DNA of 64,000 bases, from contig CADCXD010000002.1 of the NCBI GenBank assembly GCA_902806575.1, forward strand, positions 1,426,001 through 1,490,000, read 5' to 3'. A program made the position numbers and the translations under genes. Origin of the DNA: Jackrogersella multiformis. Its lineage: Eukaryota > Ascomycota > Sordariomycetes > Xylariales > Hypoxylaceae. How positions within the stretch are numbered: position 1 is the stretch's first letter; every line of letters starts with the position of its first letter. Shown one piece after another: positions 45,101 through 55,121 of this stretch. The notes beneath the pieces were generated by a model. The model searched no databases. It was given only the letters and a program-made list of their open reading frames with translations, and was not told the DNA's origin.

Positions 45101-45496
45101 ATGCGAATATAAGATCATTATGGCTACGTTGGATTGGTAGTAGTTTAACTTAAATAAAGCTGAGATGAAGTTGTAATTAATAATTAAATAATTTAATACA
45201 GTCCCGATATAGTAATACTGTCTGGTTTGCGAGCACTTTAATCGACCCCCTTTATGCAGATATCAAGTTATTAGAACATGCCCCTTATCTAGTGTCCTTT
45301 TCATGATCAAGCATGAATCATAATTTAGATAGGATTATATTCACTATTACTTTGATTATAGATGCAACCCTCCAACACGTGTTCTCGTAGATAACCATAC
45401 CGTATCGTATCGTCGCAAAACTTAGAAGAGAGCCAATATTATTACTGTTAGACATTAGAATTATAAGGCGAGTGGCGCATATTGCCTCCTAACCTC

Positions 45497-46179
45497 CTAG
45501 GAAGCGAAGACTTGGGTAATGTCGACAGGCTCGCAAGTCGGGTTGTGAGGCGGCAGCGTCGTCGCCCATGCGACCGATTGGTAGTAATAGCCGGTGAAGT
45601 ATTGGTAGCATACATACCAGTTGTAGTACGCGGTCCCGTTGCCACTGGGGGCGGGGTTCGTGCCCGGGGTAAACGTCGCGTCGTCGAAGTAGTTGTAGCC
45701 GAACAGCTTGCCGTCGGCGTCGAAGCCGACGTTCAGGTTGGCGTTGCTGAAGCCGAACATCGGCGCGGCGACGTTGCTGTTGACGAGGTACTGCAGCCCC
45801 ATGACCTGCTCCACCGTCGCCGCGTTGCCGTCCGAGTCCCGGTACGGCAGCTTCCACGACACCTGCCCGACCTGGGCGTCGTCTACCGTGGTGAACCCGC
45901 TGTAGTTGAAATAGTAGTCGAAGGACGTGCTGTCTACGGGAACCACTCCCTCGTCGTAACACAGTCCCTCGATGGCGGCGCCGGCGTGGCATGCTGCGGC
46001 GTAGCCTGTTATAGGTGTAAGTGTGTGATCATTAATAGAATTCGCTATAAAAACTAACCATCAATCGAGCTGCCCTCTTTACCAGTGATGTGGAGGTTGA
46101 ACGGGCCAGTCTGGATGGTTTGCGCGGACACCGCGGAGGCGGCAATGCCGAGAAATAGTGCTGATAGCTGGAACTTCAT
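45497..46179 (-). CDS. Small secreted protein, fungal family of unknown function
   Basis: 209 residues. Exon 1 46179-46059, intron 46006-46058 (53 nt, GTTAGT…CAG), exon 2 46005-45497. A classic signal peptide, MKFQLSALFLGIAASAVSA, is followed by QTIQTGPFNLHITG. After the junction comes YAAACHAGAAIEGLCYDEG, a stretch I recall from a family of fungal secreted proteins of unknown function (I believe DUF7907, not certain). The rest is Tyr/Asn-rich with a repeated YYN/YF pattern (FDYYFNYSGF, YYNWYVCYQYFTGYYY) and four to five cysteines probably paired. No catalytic motif. Start codon follows a run of CATCAT on the coding strand. Exon 2 is GC-richer than its surroundings. First of four secreted-protein genes on the minus strand between here and 56.9 kb. 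Confidence 0.78.
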
Positions 46180-47396
46180 GATGATGATGACGATGAGAAT
46201 ACACCTGAAGATAGGTATGCTAGTGATTGTACTTGAGATCTAATTATGCTATTGTTTACTGATCGTGAATAATGTCATGTTAAACAAGCAGGCGAACCTT
46301 CCATTTTATATCTCATCAGTTCTTTGATGTATTTCGTATTTTGTATCTGATACATCAAACGCGGAATTGTGACCATCACGAGGTCGTCGATAAGCTGGAG
46401 GGATGAGATCGAAGGCAAACGACCCGGCGAACATCCTCCGCCTCCCGCTCTACCGCGATTAAAGAGTTCCCTATACCATTGGCTCCATCGTATCAGCCTC
46501 TCTGCACGTGGACGGCAATTCCTCTAGGAGAAGTTAAGCTCGAATATCTCGTAGAATGTCGAAGCATATTCGGTGCTTATTGCTAGCAGATTCTCGTATA
46601 TGCGATGTCACATCGTATGTAAATAAACCTCCCTCTGCTTACTTCTTAGGCTTTTTATCACACTATGTGCATACTATCGGTAGCTTATCGTCCCATCGAC
46701 GATTGTAAGCTGCTTAGGGCCCGGACTTTACTAGCGACTTTGCTATGTTACTCATCGGCGTTATTAGATTGTATCGATATTTCTCCAGGTGATCGAGTGT
46801 TCCGATGGGAGAAAGGCGCTTTATCTTTTCCGAGACACCCTTCATCTTCTAAGCCCGTATTTGCTTTTAACTCCATTACTAATGCTATTATCTACTGCCT
46901 TTTTTTAAGCAGTAATATTATTGTTTTTTATTCACTTAGTAGACAATATCCTAGACCTTGAATAACGCCAAAGGGCTTTCACATTATGGGGAATCCGAAG
47001 AGAGGGTACGGACTTTCATCCAACGACCGGCATAGAACAGACATATTTGTACTATTGTCAGGTTCTCCAATACTATGTAGAACCTAGTGCATGGTCGATA
47101 TTCGAAAAATCGCCTTATCTCTTCGATTACACGCATACCATTACATATCGCAACCAAAACTTCCATCCCAACACCGATGTAGGGTCTCCTTGAACCTTAT
47201 CGCAAGCCGCCTTCTAACTTATTTAAACATATCCTCCAGGCTCACAGAGAGCGCAAATATTCCAAATGACCCTAGCCCTACGCTATCCTACTAGCACGCG
47301 CCTGGATCGCGGCGATGACATTACAAAACCGGACTTTGGGAATGTTTGAGTACGGGTGTTGAAGATGGTACCCAGAGCCCAAAGGAATTCCCTCCA
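46180..47396. other. Intergenic, no supported gene
   Basis: About 1.2 kb. The left part is the promoter of the small secreted protein (TATA-type box at 46304-46310), and the right part is the 3' region of the exonuclease gene. Short frames at 46665-46961 and 47091-47294 look random. Confidence 0.5.
46304..46310 (-). promoter_or_regulatory. TATA box of the small secreted protein gene
   Basis: Minus-strand TATAAAA about 125 bp before the ATG at 46179; inferred from sequence and distance only. Confidence 0.45.
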
Positions 47397-49813
47397 TCAT
47401 GTCTGCGAATTCCGCACAAGCCCTGGGACTTGCGTCCACACTGAGAACGTTAACCAGAGATCCTTCTTTGCTTCTTCGCAAGCCTGGAGAAATCCTTGGA
47501 TGCCTGGGACTTGACGAAACTCCTCGAGCGTTCGAGGAAGTGTCGTGACAAGGCGGTGAAGGGTGTCCTCAGACACTATCGGCTGAGTAGGCTTCGGGCT
47601 CAGGGCCCAAGTAACGCCCTTGACATAAGCGTTTAGCTTATTTCGTAAGAATGTATGCTCCTTGCTCAGCGGAGCAGGTTGTGCTGCTTCTTTCACTACC
47701 GTCGGAGGAGCGGGGATCAAGGAGGGGTCTTCCGGGGCGAGAGACGAAGTGTGCGTTTCCTTGTCAGGAAATTCTAAAGACTCAGCTCGCTTGCGCTTCA
47801 GTTGTGACACTTCCAGAGACAGCACAGGTGCCTTGGATGCTGAGGAATCGCCAAGCTCATCGTGGTCTTTACCATGTTCTTTTCCTATTGGCGCTTTTTC
47901 ATCATTAAGCTGGGTCTCCTCAAATTGGAAGGATAGACCAGTACTCGCTGCAGGCCGGGATAAGAGTAGCTCCTCCGTGAGGTCCACGTGCTCAGTTTTC
48001 ATACGTTTGAAAGGCTGCTCAAACAGCTGCGGCTGTGGTAATTGTGAATCTCCCTCGGCGCTGGGGTTTTTGGGTATGTTTGTGGCCGATGGCTGCACGG
48101 ACTTCGACTTTTGTTCAGCTTTAAAGGCCGCAATGATTCGGAGCCAGGCTGGCCCGTAGGTAGTTACCTTTGCTTTGCCTATGCCCTTGACAAGGAGAAG
48201 CTCATTATTGTTCGAGGGGCATTGTCGAGCGAGGGCTTCCAAGACTGTGTTAGTAGCCACCATGTATGGGCGCCAGCCTTGAAGAGCAGCACGGGCATTC
48301 CGGTTCGCTGCTAGTCGCCTATAAAGCTCCTCAGTTGAGGCGGAATCCCTCGGATTTCTGCTGTCATATCTTTGATTGCCGGTACCTCTAGAAAAAATGG
48401 TCGTCTTCTTGGGACTTCTAGGGTTCTTAGCAAGGTCCTGGGCAATAATTTTTAACCATTCATCGCCGTACAACCCAATCTTATGTTCGTCAACGCCATA
48501 TATGTCCAACAGCTCAGTTTTATTGACTGGGCGGTGTATGGCAAGCGCTTCTAGCGTCTTTGAAGAGGCTATGCTCTCGGGTGGGATATTCCGAGTCGTA
48601 GCAAGCTTCGTGCAGTGGGAGAAGAGCTGCTCGAAGAGCTTGTTCGATGTTTCAGGCACTAGGGACACATTGACTGGAGAGCTCTTTTTATCATTGGGTT
48701 CATTCCTTAGCCGAATTCTCTCTCTTAACTGTTGCAGCCCGTCCAATCCCGCTCTTGTGGATTTAGGAGCAAAGAAACTCTTGGCAGTCAAGACTACAGG
48801 CTTAGCTCCATCTACGACTGATTCGGGCTGGACGGGGACTATCTGTGAAAATGAGTAAGGCGAATATGACTCGGAAAGCTTGGGTAGCGGAGGGACTGTA
48901 CCAACGAGAGTCAGCAATTATTTATGTAGGGTAAGTAAGGGGCGTAGGGGGTTTGGTCATGTCTCGAGGGCAACAACTCTTCAGTCAGCCCGATTAGGAA
49001 TTTCTGACTTTCAAACAGGCCAAGAAGGGGGTAGGTGAGCACTCGATGTTGCTTACCAGGGCTCATCCCCAGGCGCTTCGCATTCATGCAGTGAAATAGC
49101 ATATAGCCCGCGTAGACATCGTTGGCGGCATATAGCCTCTGGTCGTCATCCAAAGGTAAGCTCCAGTTGCTCGTCCTAACGGGTCCTTTGTCAAGGGGCA
49201 ACCCAAGGTGGAGCTCGGTTATCGTCGACAATTTACGCAGTCTGGTGGTAACTTCGCTAGGTTTGTTTTGTCCGAAGGTGACTAGGTTATGCAAGTGGCT
49301 CAGCTCAACGGCGCCTCGGGGCTGTAGCTGGAAGTAATTTTTCAGTCGTTGAAAGTCTGCGTTCATAATAGCAACCCCCGTCTTGATGATCTGTGCGGAC
49401 TCAATTATTCGGCGTAGAGAGGGCGCGATGAGCTCTTCGCTCGTTTCACCGTCGTGGAGGGCAATGTGGAATAAGGCGATCTTGCGCTCACAAGCCAGCT
49501 GGATTAGTGCGACCTTATCCTGAAGCCGAGTAGATTTATTGTTGCTGTTGCGATTGCCATCACAAGGCCATTCCATATCAAACCCCAGCACAGGTTCATT
49601 GAGAAAACCCTGGGCAATGACTTCTGAGTGAGGCCTGGAACTGCTGTATAATATTCGAACGGGCTGGTTCTGGGGTCCGCGGTAATAAGTGTGGTTCCAC
49701 CATTTTCGAGGGATTTCACCTTCCGGAGGTGTTAGAGAGTATGATAGAGGCCATTGGATTTTGTCCTTTTCAAAAGAGGCGATGGGCCTCCATATACCAT
49801 CATTATCCGTCAT
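47397..49813 (-). CDS. 3'-5' exonuclease (DEDD, Werner/RNase D type) with two HRDC domains
   Basis: 751 residues. Exon 1 49813-49057, intron 48896-49056 (161 nt, GTAAGC…TACAG), exon 2 48895-47397. The exonuclease and HRDC parts lie in different frames, and this intron is the junction that unites them in phase (…LGMSP|VPPLPKL). DEDDy exonuclease domain ~50-250: exo I FDMEW (D79, E81), exo II GVAIMNADFQRL (D153), exo III YAANDVYAG (D232 with Y228). HRDC 1 is at ~335-405 and HRDC 2 at ~440-510, both ending in YG-x-W-L-(K/R)-I-I. The rest is Ser/Pro/Lys-rich with a KRMKTEH/KRKR-type nuclear signal. Likely a nuclear nuclease in RNA 3' trimming or DNA repair. There is no helicase domain, unlike WRN. 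Exact orthology is uncertain. Confidence 0.85.
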
Positions 49814-50395
49814 GGCTAGAACAGAACGATCTAAGTGATGTTAGTAAATACCTAGGTATGTATATAGGTACCTAGGCGTAATTGTAATAAGGGTAGCGGT
49901 CATCTAAGATAAACTCAACCTTTAGATCCAAACGGGAGGGAAATGCTTCCTTCCAAATCACGGGGAAGTCGCCGTTACATACCTATATGTACCTAGGTAC
50001 ATATCTGATTACGAGTAGTGTAGAAGTAAGAGCGTTTGTCAAAAGATGCTGCCACAACCAATCATAATAAGAAGGTACCTACCTGATCTAGTACGTATGT
50101 GGTAAGGTGGGTAATTCGGTAGCAAGGTTGTTGATCAGCTGCTGCAAACCAATAAGAAACTGGTGGAAGGACCAAAGCACTGTTACTGACCTTTATCTTT
50201 TACCTTTCTTCAGCTTGACTTTTGCTTCTTTTTACCTTTACCATCCATTTTTGTTGACCTGCATTGTAATGAAACGATACCTTTAAGGTGACAAGTCTAT
50301 TCGATATATTCCAAGTTCCAACCTCCAGGCCTTACTTGCGTGTACGAGATTATCTATAGTTACTAAATAAAATAAAAAATTACAAAGAAAACACT
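49814..50395. other. Intergenic with CCTAGGTA-type elements
   Basis: About 580 bp upstream of the exonuclease gene and downstream of the zincin-like gene. Elements: TACCTAGGTA at 49849-49858, TAGGTACCTAGG at 49865-49876, TGTACCTAGGTACATA at about 49989-50004. Confidence 0.55.
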
Positions 50396-52465
50396 TCAAA
50401 ACATGGAAACCTCCTTCCACTCTCCCCTGTTACAAGTGACGCTGCCGCCCGTCAATCCTAGGGCTGATTCGATCGCCTTTTCTCCACACCGGTCACCGAT
50501 GATCAACGGCAATCTCCACGAGGCGTACTTCTTTGCCTTAACTCCATCGGAGAAGGTGAAGTCCGACTCGTCCTCGTACTTCCACTGCGTCAAGAGTCCG
50601 CACTTCTTCGCCTGGTCCCGGAGGCTTCTCCCAAAGTTGCCGTCGTCCCAGTTGGTGAGTTCCACCTTGAACCCGTACCACACGTCTGACCTGCCGTTGT
50701 CCGTACGTTGGCACGATACCTGTCGATATCCGAGGTGGTTCTTGTTGCCATTTGGGAACTTTCCGTGCCTCGATTGATCCCCATTCATATCTCGCACGCC
50801 CACCTGGTAGAACTCCCCATAGTTGGGACCGTTCATCCAGCCAGCGTTGTTCTTGTTGTTGACGATACATGTGTCGATCGCCCGAGCGGTCGCGTCCCAG
50901 CAGTTCTGCCCATCGTTCGTCACATACAGGAACATCTCCTTGTTCGCTGCTACCTTAACTGAGTATTCGCATCCAGTTTTGCTTATACGCGTAGCCGCGA
51001 AGAAGCCGTCAGGGCTAGGGTTTCCCGTGTTTCCCGGCACCCCTTTGATATTATCACACTTTGCTCGGCAGGCCGAGTCACGCATCCGGTACAGGAGCTC
51101 GCGGGCCGAGGCTTGGCCGTCTGTCGTCGCCCAAGAAGTAGGAAAATTAGGGCTTAGCGACCCTCCGCAACCAGGCTTCTTATCAGCCGGGAGAGGTGCG
51201 AATGCGGGTTTGTTGTCACTCGAACCTGAGTTGCCTCCCGAGTCTGAGGATCCGCCCAGGTCCTTGAGCCATTGGTTCCATTGCTTTTTGTAGCTTTCTG
51301 AGTACTTATCCTCGGTAGAGAATTTGTTGATTTCGACCGTATCGCCTTTTCCTTCGTCGTCAACGAAACAAGTATCCGAGACTGCCGAGTTGATTGAGGA
51401 GTTGTAAGCGACGGTACCATCACTTTGGATATTTAGGTCCGCGCCACCATGGGCTTTCATAAGGCCACTTGGTCTGATGACCCGGATGGGAGCCAATGGC
51501 AGGTGCGGATAAATGTCGCCAATTTGAGTCTGAACCCAGCGGGATAGACCAAACATGGTAAAACTATCTGCATTTCGAGAAGTGTAGTATCCCACATCTT
51601 TAGCGTTGCGGCCCAGAATTTTGTTGTTCATGGGTCCGGTTGCAGGGAAACTCTTCCCTTTGCCAGCAGTGTCTTTCATTGAGAATCTAACATCAGTGAT
51701 ATGAGTGTTATAGTCTCGCCCTTTGGTAGCCCAATCGATGTGTAAAAGCTCGTGGAACCAAACATGTCCTATGTAGAAATAATTAGCAAACGCAACGGTA
51801 ACTGGTATAGATGATGATAGGCACCTTTGCTCCCAGAATATGTATTCATGTCTGCCTTAACATCACGGGGCGCAGACTTTCCATAGGATATCTGGTCTCC
51901 GAGATCCGGTGATTTGAAATATCGGGGACAGAAATTGATTCTTGCCAGACCGCTGTCGGAATCCTTCTGGTTTGTATAAGCCCAAGGACCTTGATCGCCG
52001 CATCGATCACACAATTTGCCAGGATCGTCACAACGAACGTGAAGTCTCCATGCAAACCAATCAGTCCAGCCCGGCTGGATGGTAGCGTGCTGCTTTATTG
52101 CCTCTAAGAGACCAGGACTATTAGCCAGTACACTAATGGTAAGATAAATTGAAGTTTTCGTTAAGCTGGTTACCTTGAATGCGGCCTTGGTAGGCCTTGT
52201 TGTCCGCCGCCGGACCGAAGTAATCATAAGCTGCGACGTCGTTGAAATCGATATTGTTGTCGACGAAGTATTGCTGAACGGGCCAAATGGATTCCCATCC
52301 ATCTCGGATCGCTTTCTTCTGGCCGGAGTCACATTTGTTCCAGTAAACTAGCCGTGTGAAGAAGTCGTCCGCTCTCGCCTGCAGCGTCACATTTCCGGAT
52401 GGGCCTTCGACAGGAGCTGCCAGACCGTGAACGGTTAAAGACAGTAAGAGAAATGTTAAAATCAT
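50396..52465 (-). CDS. Secreted zincin-like protein (HExxH) with Cys-rich C-terminal domain
   Basis: 647 residues. Exons 52465-52174, 52103-51825, 51768-50396; introns of 70 and 56 nt. Signal peptide MILTFLLLSLTVHGLAAP. The N-terminal half resembles fungal metallopeptidase-like proteins. It has CDSGQKKAIRDGWESIW (~45), a cysteine cluster (RCDDPGKLCDRCG) and then HVWFHELLHIDW with HExxH at 196-200, completed only by splicing across intron 2. Downstream THITD could supply a third ligand as in aspzincins, but this is not proven. Residues ~330-370 are a Ser/Gly linker. The C-terminal ~270 residues are a separate domain: GCGGSL, RDSACRAKCDN, CWDATARAIDTCI and GWMNGPNYGEFYQVGVRDMN. I recall similar sequence in other secreted fungal proteins but cannot name it. 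Not assigned a substrate. Confidence 0.7.
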
Positions 52466-53397
52466 TATGAATAATTATCATGAAAGTTAAAAACCAAGAA
52501 ATATTATGTTATACAAGGGGAACTATGTTCGTGAAACACACCATAGTATAGCGAACTACAATTCCGATCTACAGGTCGACGACGTGTAATATATAGATAT
52601 CGACCCTTGTCAGTAGTCCTTAAGATCTTGCAAGATATCACATTGTGAAGAAGGCATTGCTAGTCTTACATATTGATCGCATCAGCTATACATGACGAGT
52701 ATAAAGATCACATATACTAAAACGGTATTCATGGACATTACTCATTAGTAAAGCAGACTCGTTAGCCCAAAATTAGAAATTAAATAAGGTCTGAATCGAT
52801 TCATCTGAGAGACGATGTAACCTGACGGAGATATTCTTAGTTGTCAGCAGCTTGGCCGACACTTCAGATAGAATATACAAACTCGAATATCCCCACAAGG
52901 CTGAAGGAAACTGGCATATCCGTAAACTAGAGATCTCGTGAGCCAATCTGTGTATAATACTAGGTTAATACTTGGCGCCTTAGCTGTGAAGTAATATGAT
53001 TTGTCTATCCGGGAGAAACATCTCACGTCATCGCGATGCATTACAAACGCTACGCTATTTTCATTCTACATATCTATAGGTGGGAAAGGATACGGTCCGC
53101 CCTATGAGCATTAAGCAGAAATTATCTAGGTATGTTCGGTTTATATCACACGAACAGGTTATCCCAAATAACTACTTGGCACTATAGCGATGATTATATA
53201 ATAGAGTCATAGGTAATCGACTCTATTTCTGTTGAAGTGTTTTTAACATCACTCGATACTTAAACTAACTAACCCCTAATTGGCTTTACAACAAGGTAAA
53301 CTGGGCTAGTTACTCGGACGAAAATTGGTGTTGATAAAAATAGCTACTGTCATATGTATGAAAACATTTCGCCTTTGATCACTCCCTCGTTTTTGCA
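52466..53397. other. Intergenic, no supported gene
   Basis: About 930 bp, AT-rich. A TATA-like run (minus strand CTATATATT, 52589-52597) lies ~125 bp before the zincin-like gene's ATG. The remainder is the 3' side of the GH16 gene. Confidence 0.5.
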
Positions 53398-54279
53398 CTA
53401 AGGGTTATAACTTAAAACCTCCAGGTTACGCACTTGGTATAGCGTGTCTAGTTTATCAATCATTAGTTAGAGAACATACTGCTGTGGGATTTGTGCTTAC
53501 CGCTAGTAGGGCCAGGCGAGCCGGATGAACCCTCCATTTGTAAATTGATGATTCTATCGATCGACGTCAGCAACGAGATCCGGGGCCAATTTAAATATAG
53601 AAGGATAGCCCTATAAGTAAAGTATGACATACAGGTACATTGCCTTCCCATAGAAGCCTCCCCCTACTTGTGTTGTGACGAGGGAGCCGTCCATGTAGAA
53701 TTTCACGGACAGATCCTTCTGGTTGATGTCACGGACCTCACACTTGATCGAGTGCCACTGATCCGGGCTTGAATATGTCACGTCTTTCCAGGAGAGAACC
53801 GACGAAGTGTTGAAGGTGTTAAACGAGATCTTGCCCGAACCCTTCCACTCGGCCATGTCGACCTCAGGGGGCCAGCCGTTGACCGCGGTCAACCAGAACG
53901 CCGGCCAAGTTCCCTTCGTCGTCGTTGCCTTGAACTCGCCGCTGAAGTCGTATCCTCCACCACGCCCGACGGTGAAATGTTCCTTGGCGGCGATTGCACC
54001 AGACAGATAGTTAATCTTGATCGCCTTTCCGCCGTGAGAAGCATCTGGCTGGCCGGTGACTTTCTTAGCCGTCAATGTCAACATCCCATTGGAGAATTTG
54101 ACCTGGCTCGGGTTCATGCGCGCGCCGCCATTGTGGTCAGTTCCCCACGGATAGTTATAGTTCCAATCGGCGTCGAAGTCGGACTGGGAATTGAAGCTCG
54201 TTGTGGGGATGATGGTCCGAACTGCCTCCGCGCAAGCCGCAGCGGCAATCAGCAGCAGACTAGTTCTAGGGAAATACAT
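53398..54279 (-). CDS. Secreted GH16 family glycoside hydrolase (beta-glucanase type)
   Basis: 249 residues. Exons 54279-53633, 53553-53501, 53447-53398; introns of 79 and 53 nt. Signal peptide MYFPRTSLLLIAAAACAEAV from the ATG at 54279 (the longer upstream frame begins with TTG). Catalytic GH16 motif E-x-D-x-x-E as EVDMAE (E129 nucleophile, E134 acid/base), preceded by GTWPAFWLTAVNGWPP. The active-site cleft is also marked by GAIAAKEHFTVGRGGGYDF and the C-terminal beta strands YLIINLQMEGSSGSPGP, split by intron 1. The end VRNLEVLSYNP-stop is the usual final strand. Complete and probably active on beta-1,3/1,4-type glucans or a related polymer; exact specificity is not readable. Neighbours are other secreted-protein genes on the same strand. 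Confidence 0.9.
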
Positions 54280-55121
54280 TGTGTTGGTAAATAATGCACG
54301 ATATACACCCAAAGCGTGGGAAGTAAATTCGCCAACGTCAGGAACTTGCGCCGACCATGATGAATTTATAGAATAAACGCCAATCTAGCCATCAAAACAT
54401 ACTCCACGTTAAATTGAACGGACCCTAGTCGATACGAGAAAGACCCAATCTTAGTTATCCAAGCTGCAAGGTCCGCACATACATCTACGGAATTAACAAA
54501 ACCGACATCGACAACTCGCCGGATAAATGCCCCCGGCATGTCACACCAGTGTAGTATTCTCGCAACCAAGACGGGACTCATGATATCTAATGCTTGGCTG
54601 GTGAGGTACCAACGGTACTTTCATCTTGACAGAGCTGCCATATTAAGGGCCCTCGCCGGCAGTCGTATGTTGCTTCGAGCTAAGCATCTAGCGTTGTATT
54701 GGTGCGGCTAGGGTCTCTCCCAGGCATAGTCTTTCATACGAGATACTACACTGGGTTGCAATGTTGCATAGTTTAAATAATTACACCAATTAGACGATAT
54801 TATACTACGTTAGATCTAGAGCTATTGTGTGACAACCTAAACCCCAATTGTAGATCACTCGGATAAGATGTTAGTCACTCTATAACTTACATATGTATCT
54901 GCCCATATATATATGTAGGCAGGTAAGAATAAAGTTAAAAGCTTTGTTTTATCGACTGTTATATTATTTGCCTTTGAGAGCTACTAGTATAGGGGTTCTC
55001 AGGGGCTGAGTTGTGTAACCTTAGAAGCGTATTTCCCCATGTTATTTATCTTATTTTATATTATCTTATTTTATGCAGCAAGATTCTATCAACACAAATA
55101 AATTATAATAGGGAAGTTTTA
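54280..55121. other. Intergenic, no supported gene
   Basis: About 840 bp, AT-rich; upstream of GH16 and downstream of GH28. A 71-codon ATG frame at 54366-54581 (minus) has no recognisable features. Confidence 0.5.

Larger units (their letters stand above)
36581..45496. other. Gene-sparse region, about 9 kb, no supported gene
   Basis: No frame above ~137 codons and none that resembles a known family. I checked 37066-37392, 38741-39118, 40189-40602, 42191-42511 and 43460-43789. It contains many CCTAGGTA-type elements (36560-36815, 37565, 38675, 39270, 39890, 41266, 41517), short tandem repeats at 42139 and 42421, and a copy of the 16-bp repeat at 38611. Composition is mixed rather than the extreme AT expected from heavy RIP. 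It may hold decayed genes or transposon remains I cannot recognise. Confidence 0.5.

Noticed and set aside
36581..45496. RIP-mutated transposon block
   Set aside because: Considered because of gene absence, but base composition is only moderately AT-rich and no long TA-saturated tracts were seen. A RIP-index calculation would be decisive.
45482..46057. 191-codon plus-strand frame opposite the small secreted protein
   Set aside because: Arg/Val-biased antisense shadow; the sense strand has a signal peptide and conserved block.
54366..54581. 71-codon minus-strand ATG frame upstream of GH16
   Set aside because: No signal peptide, motif or splice context; within the range of chance frames.
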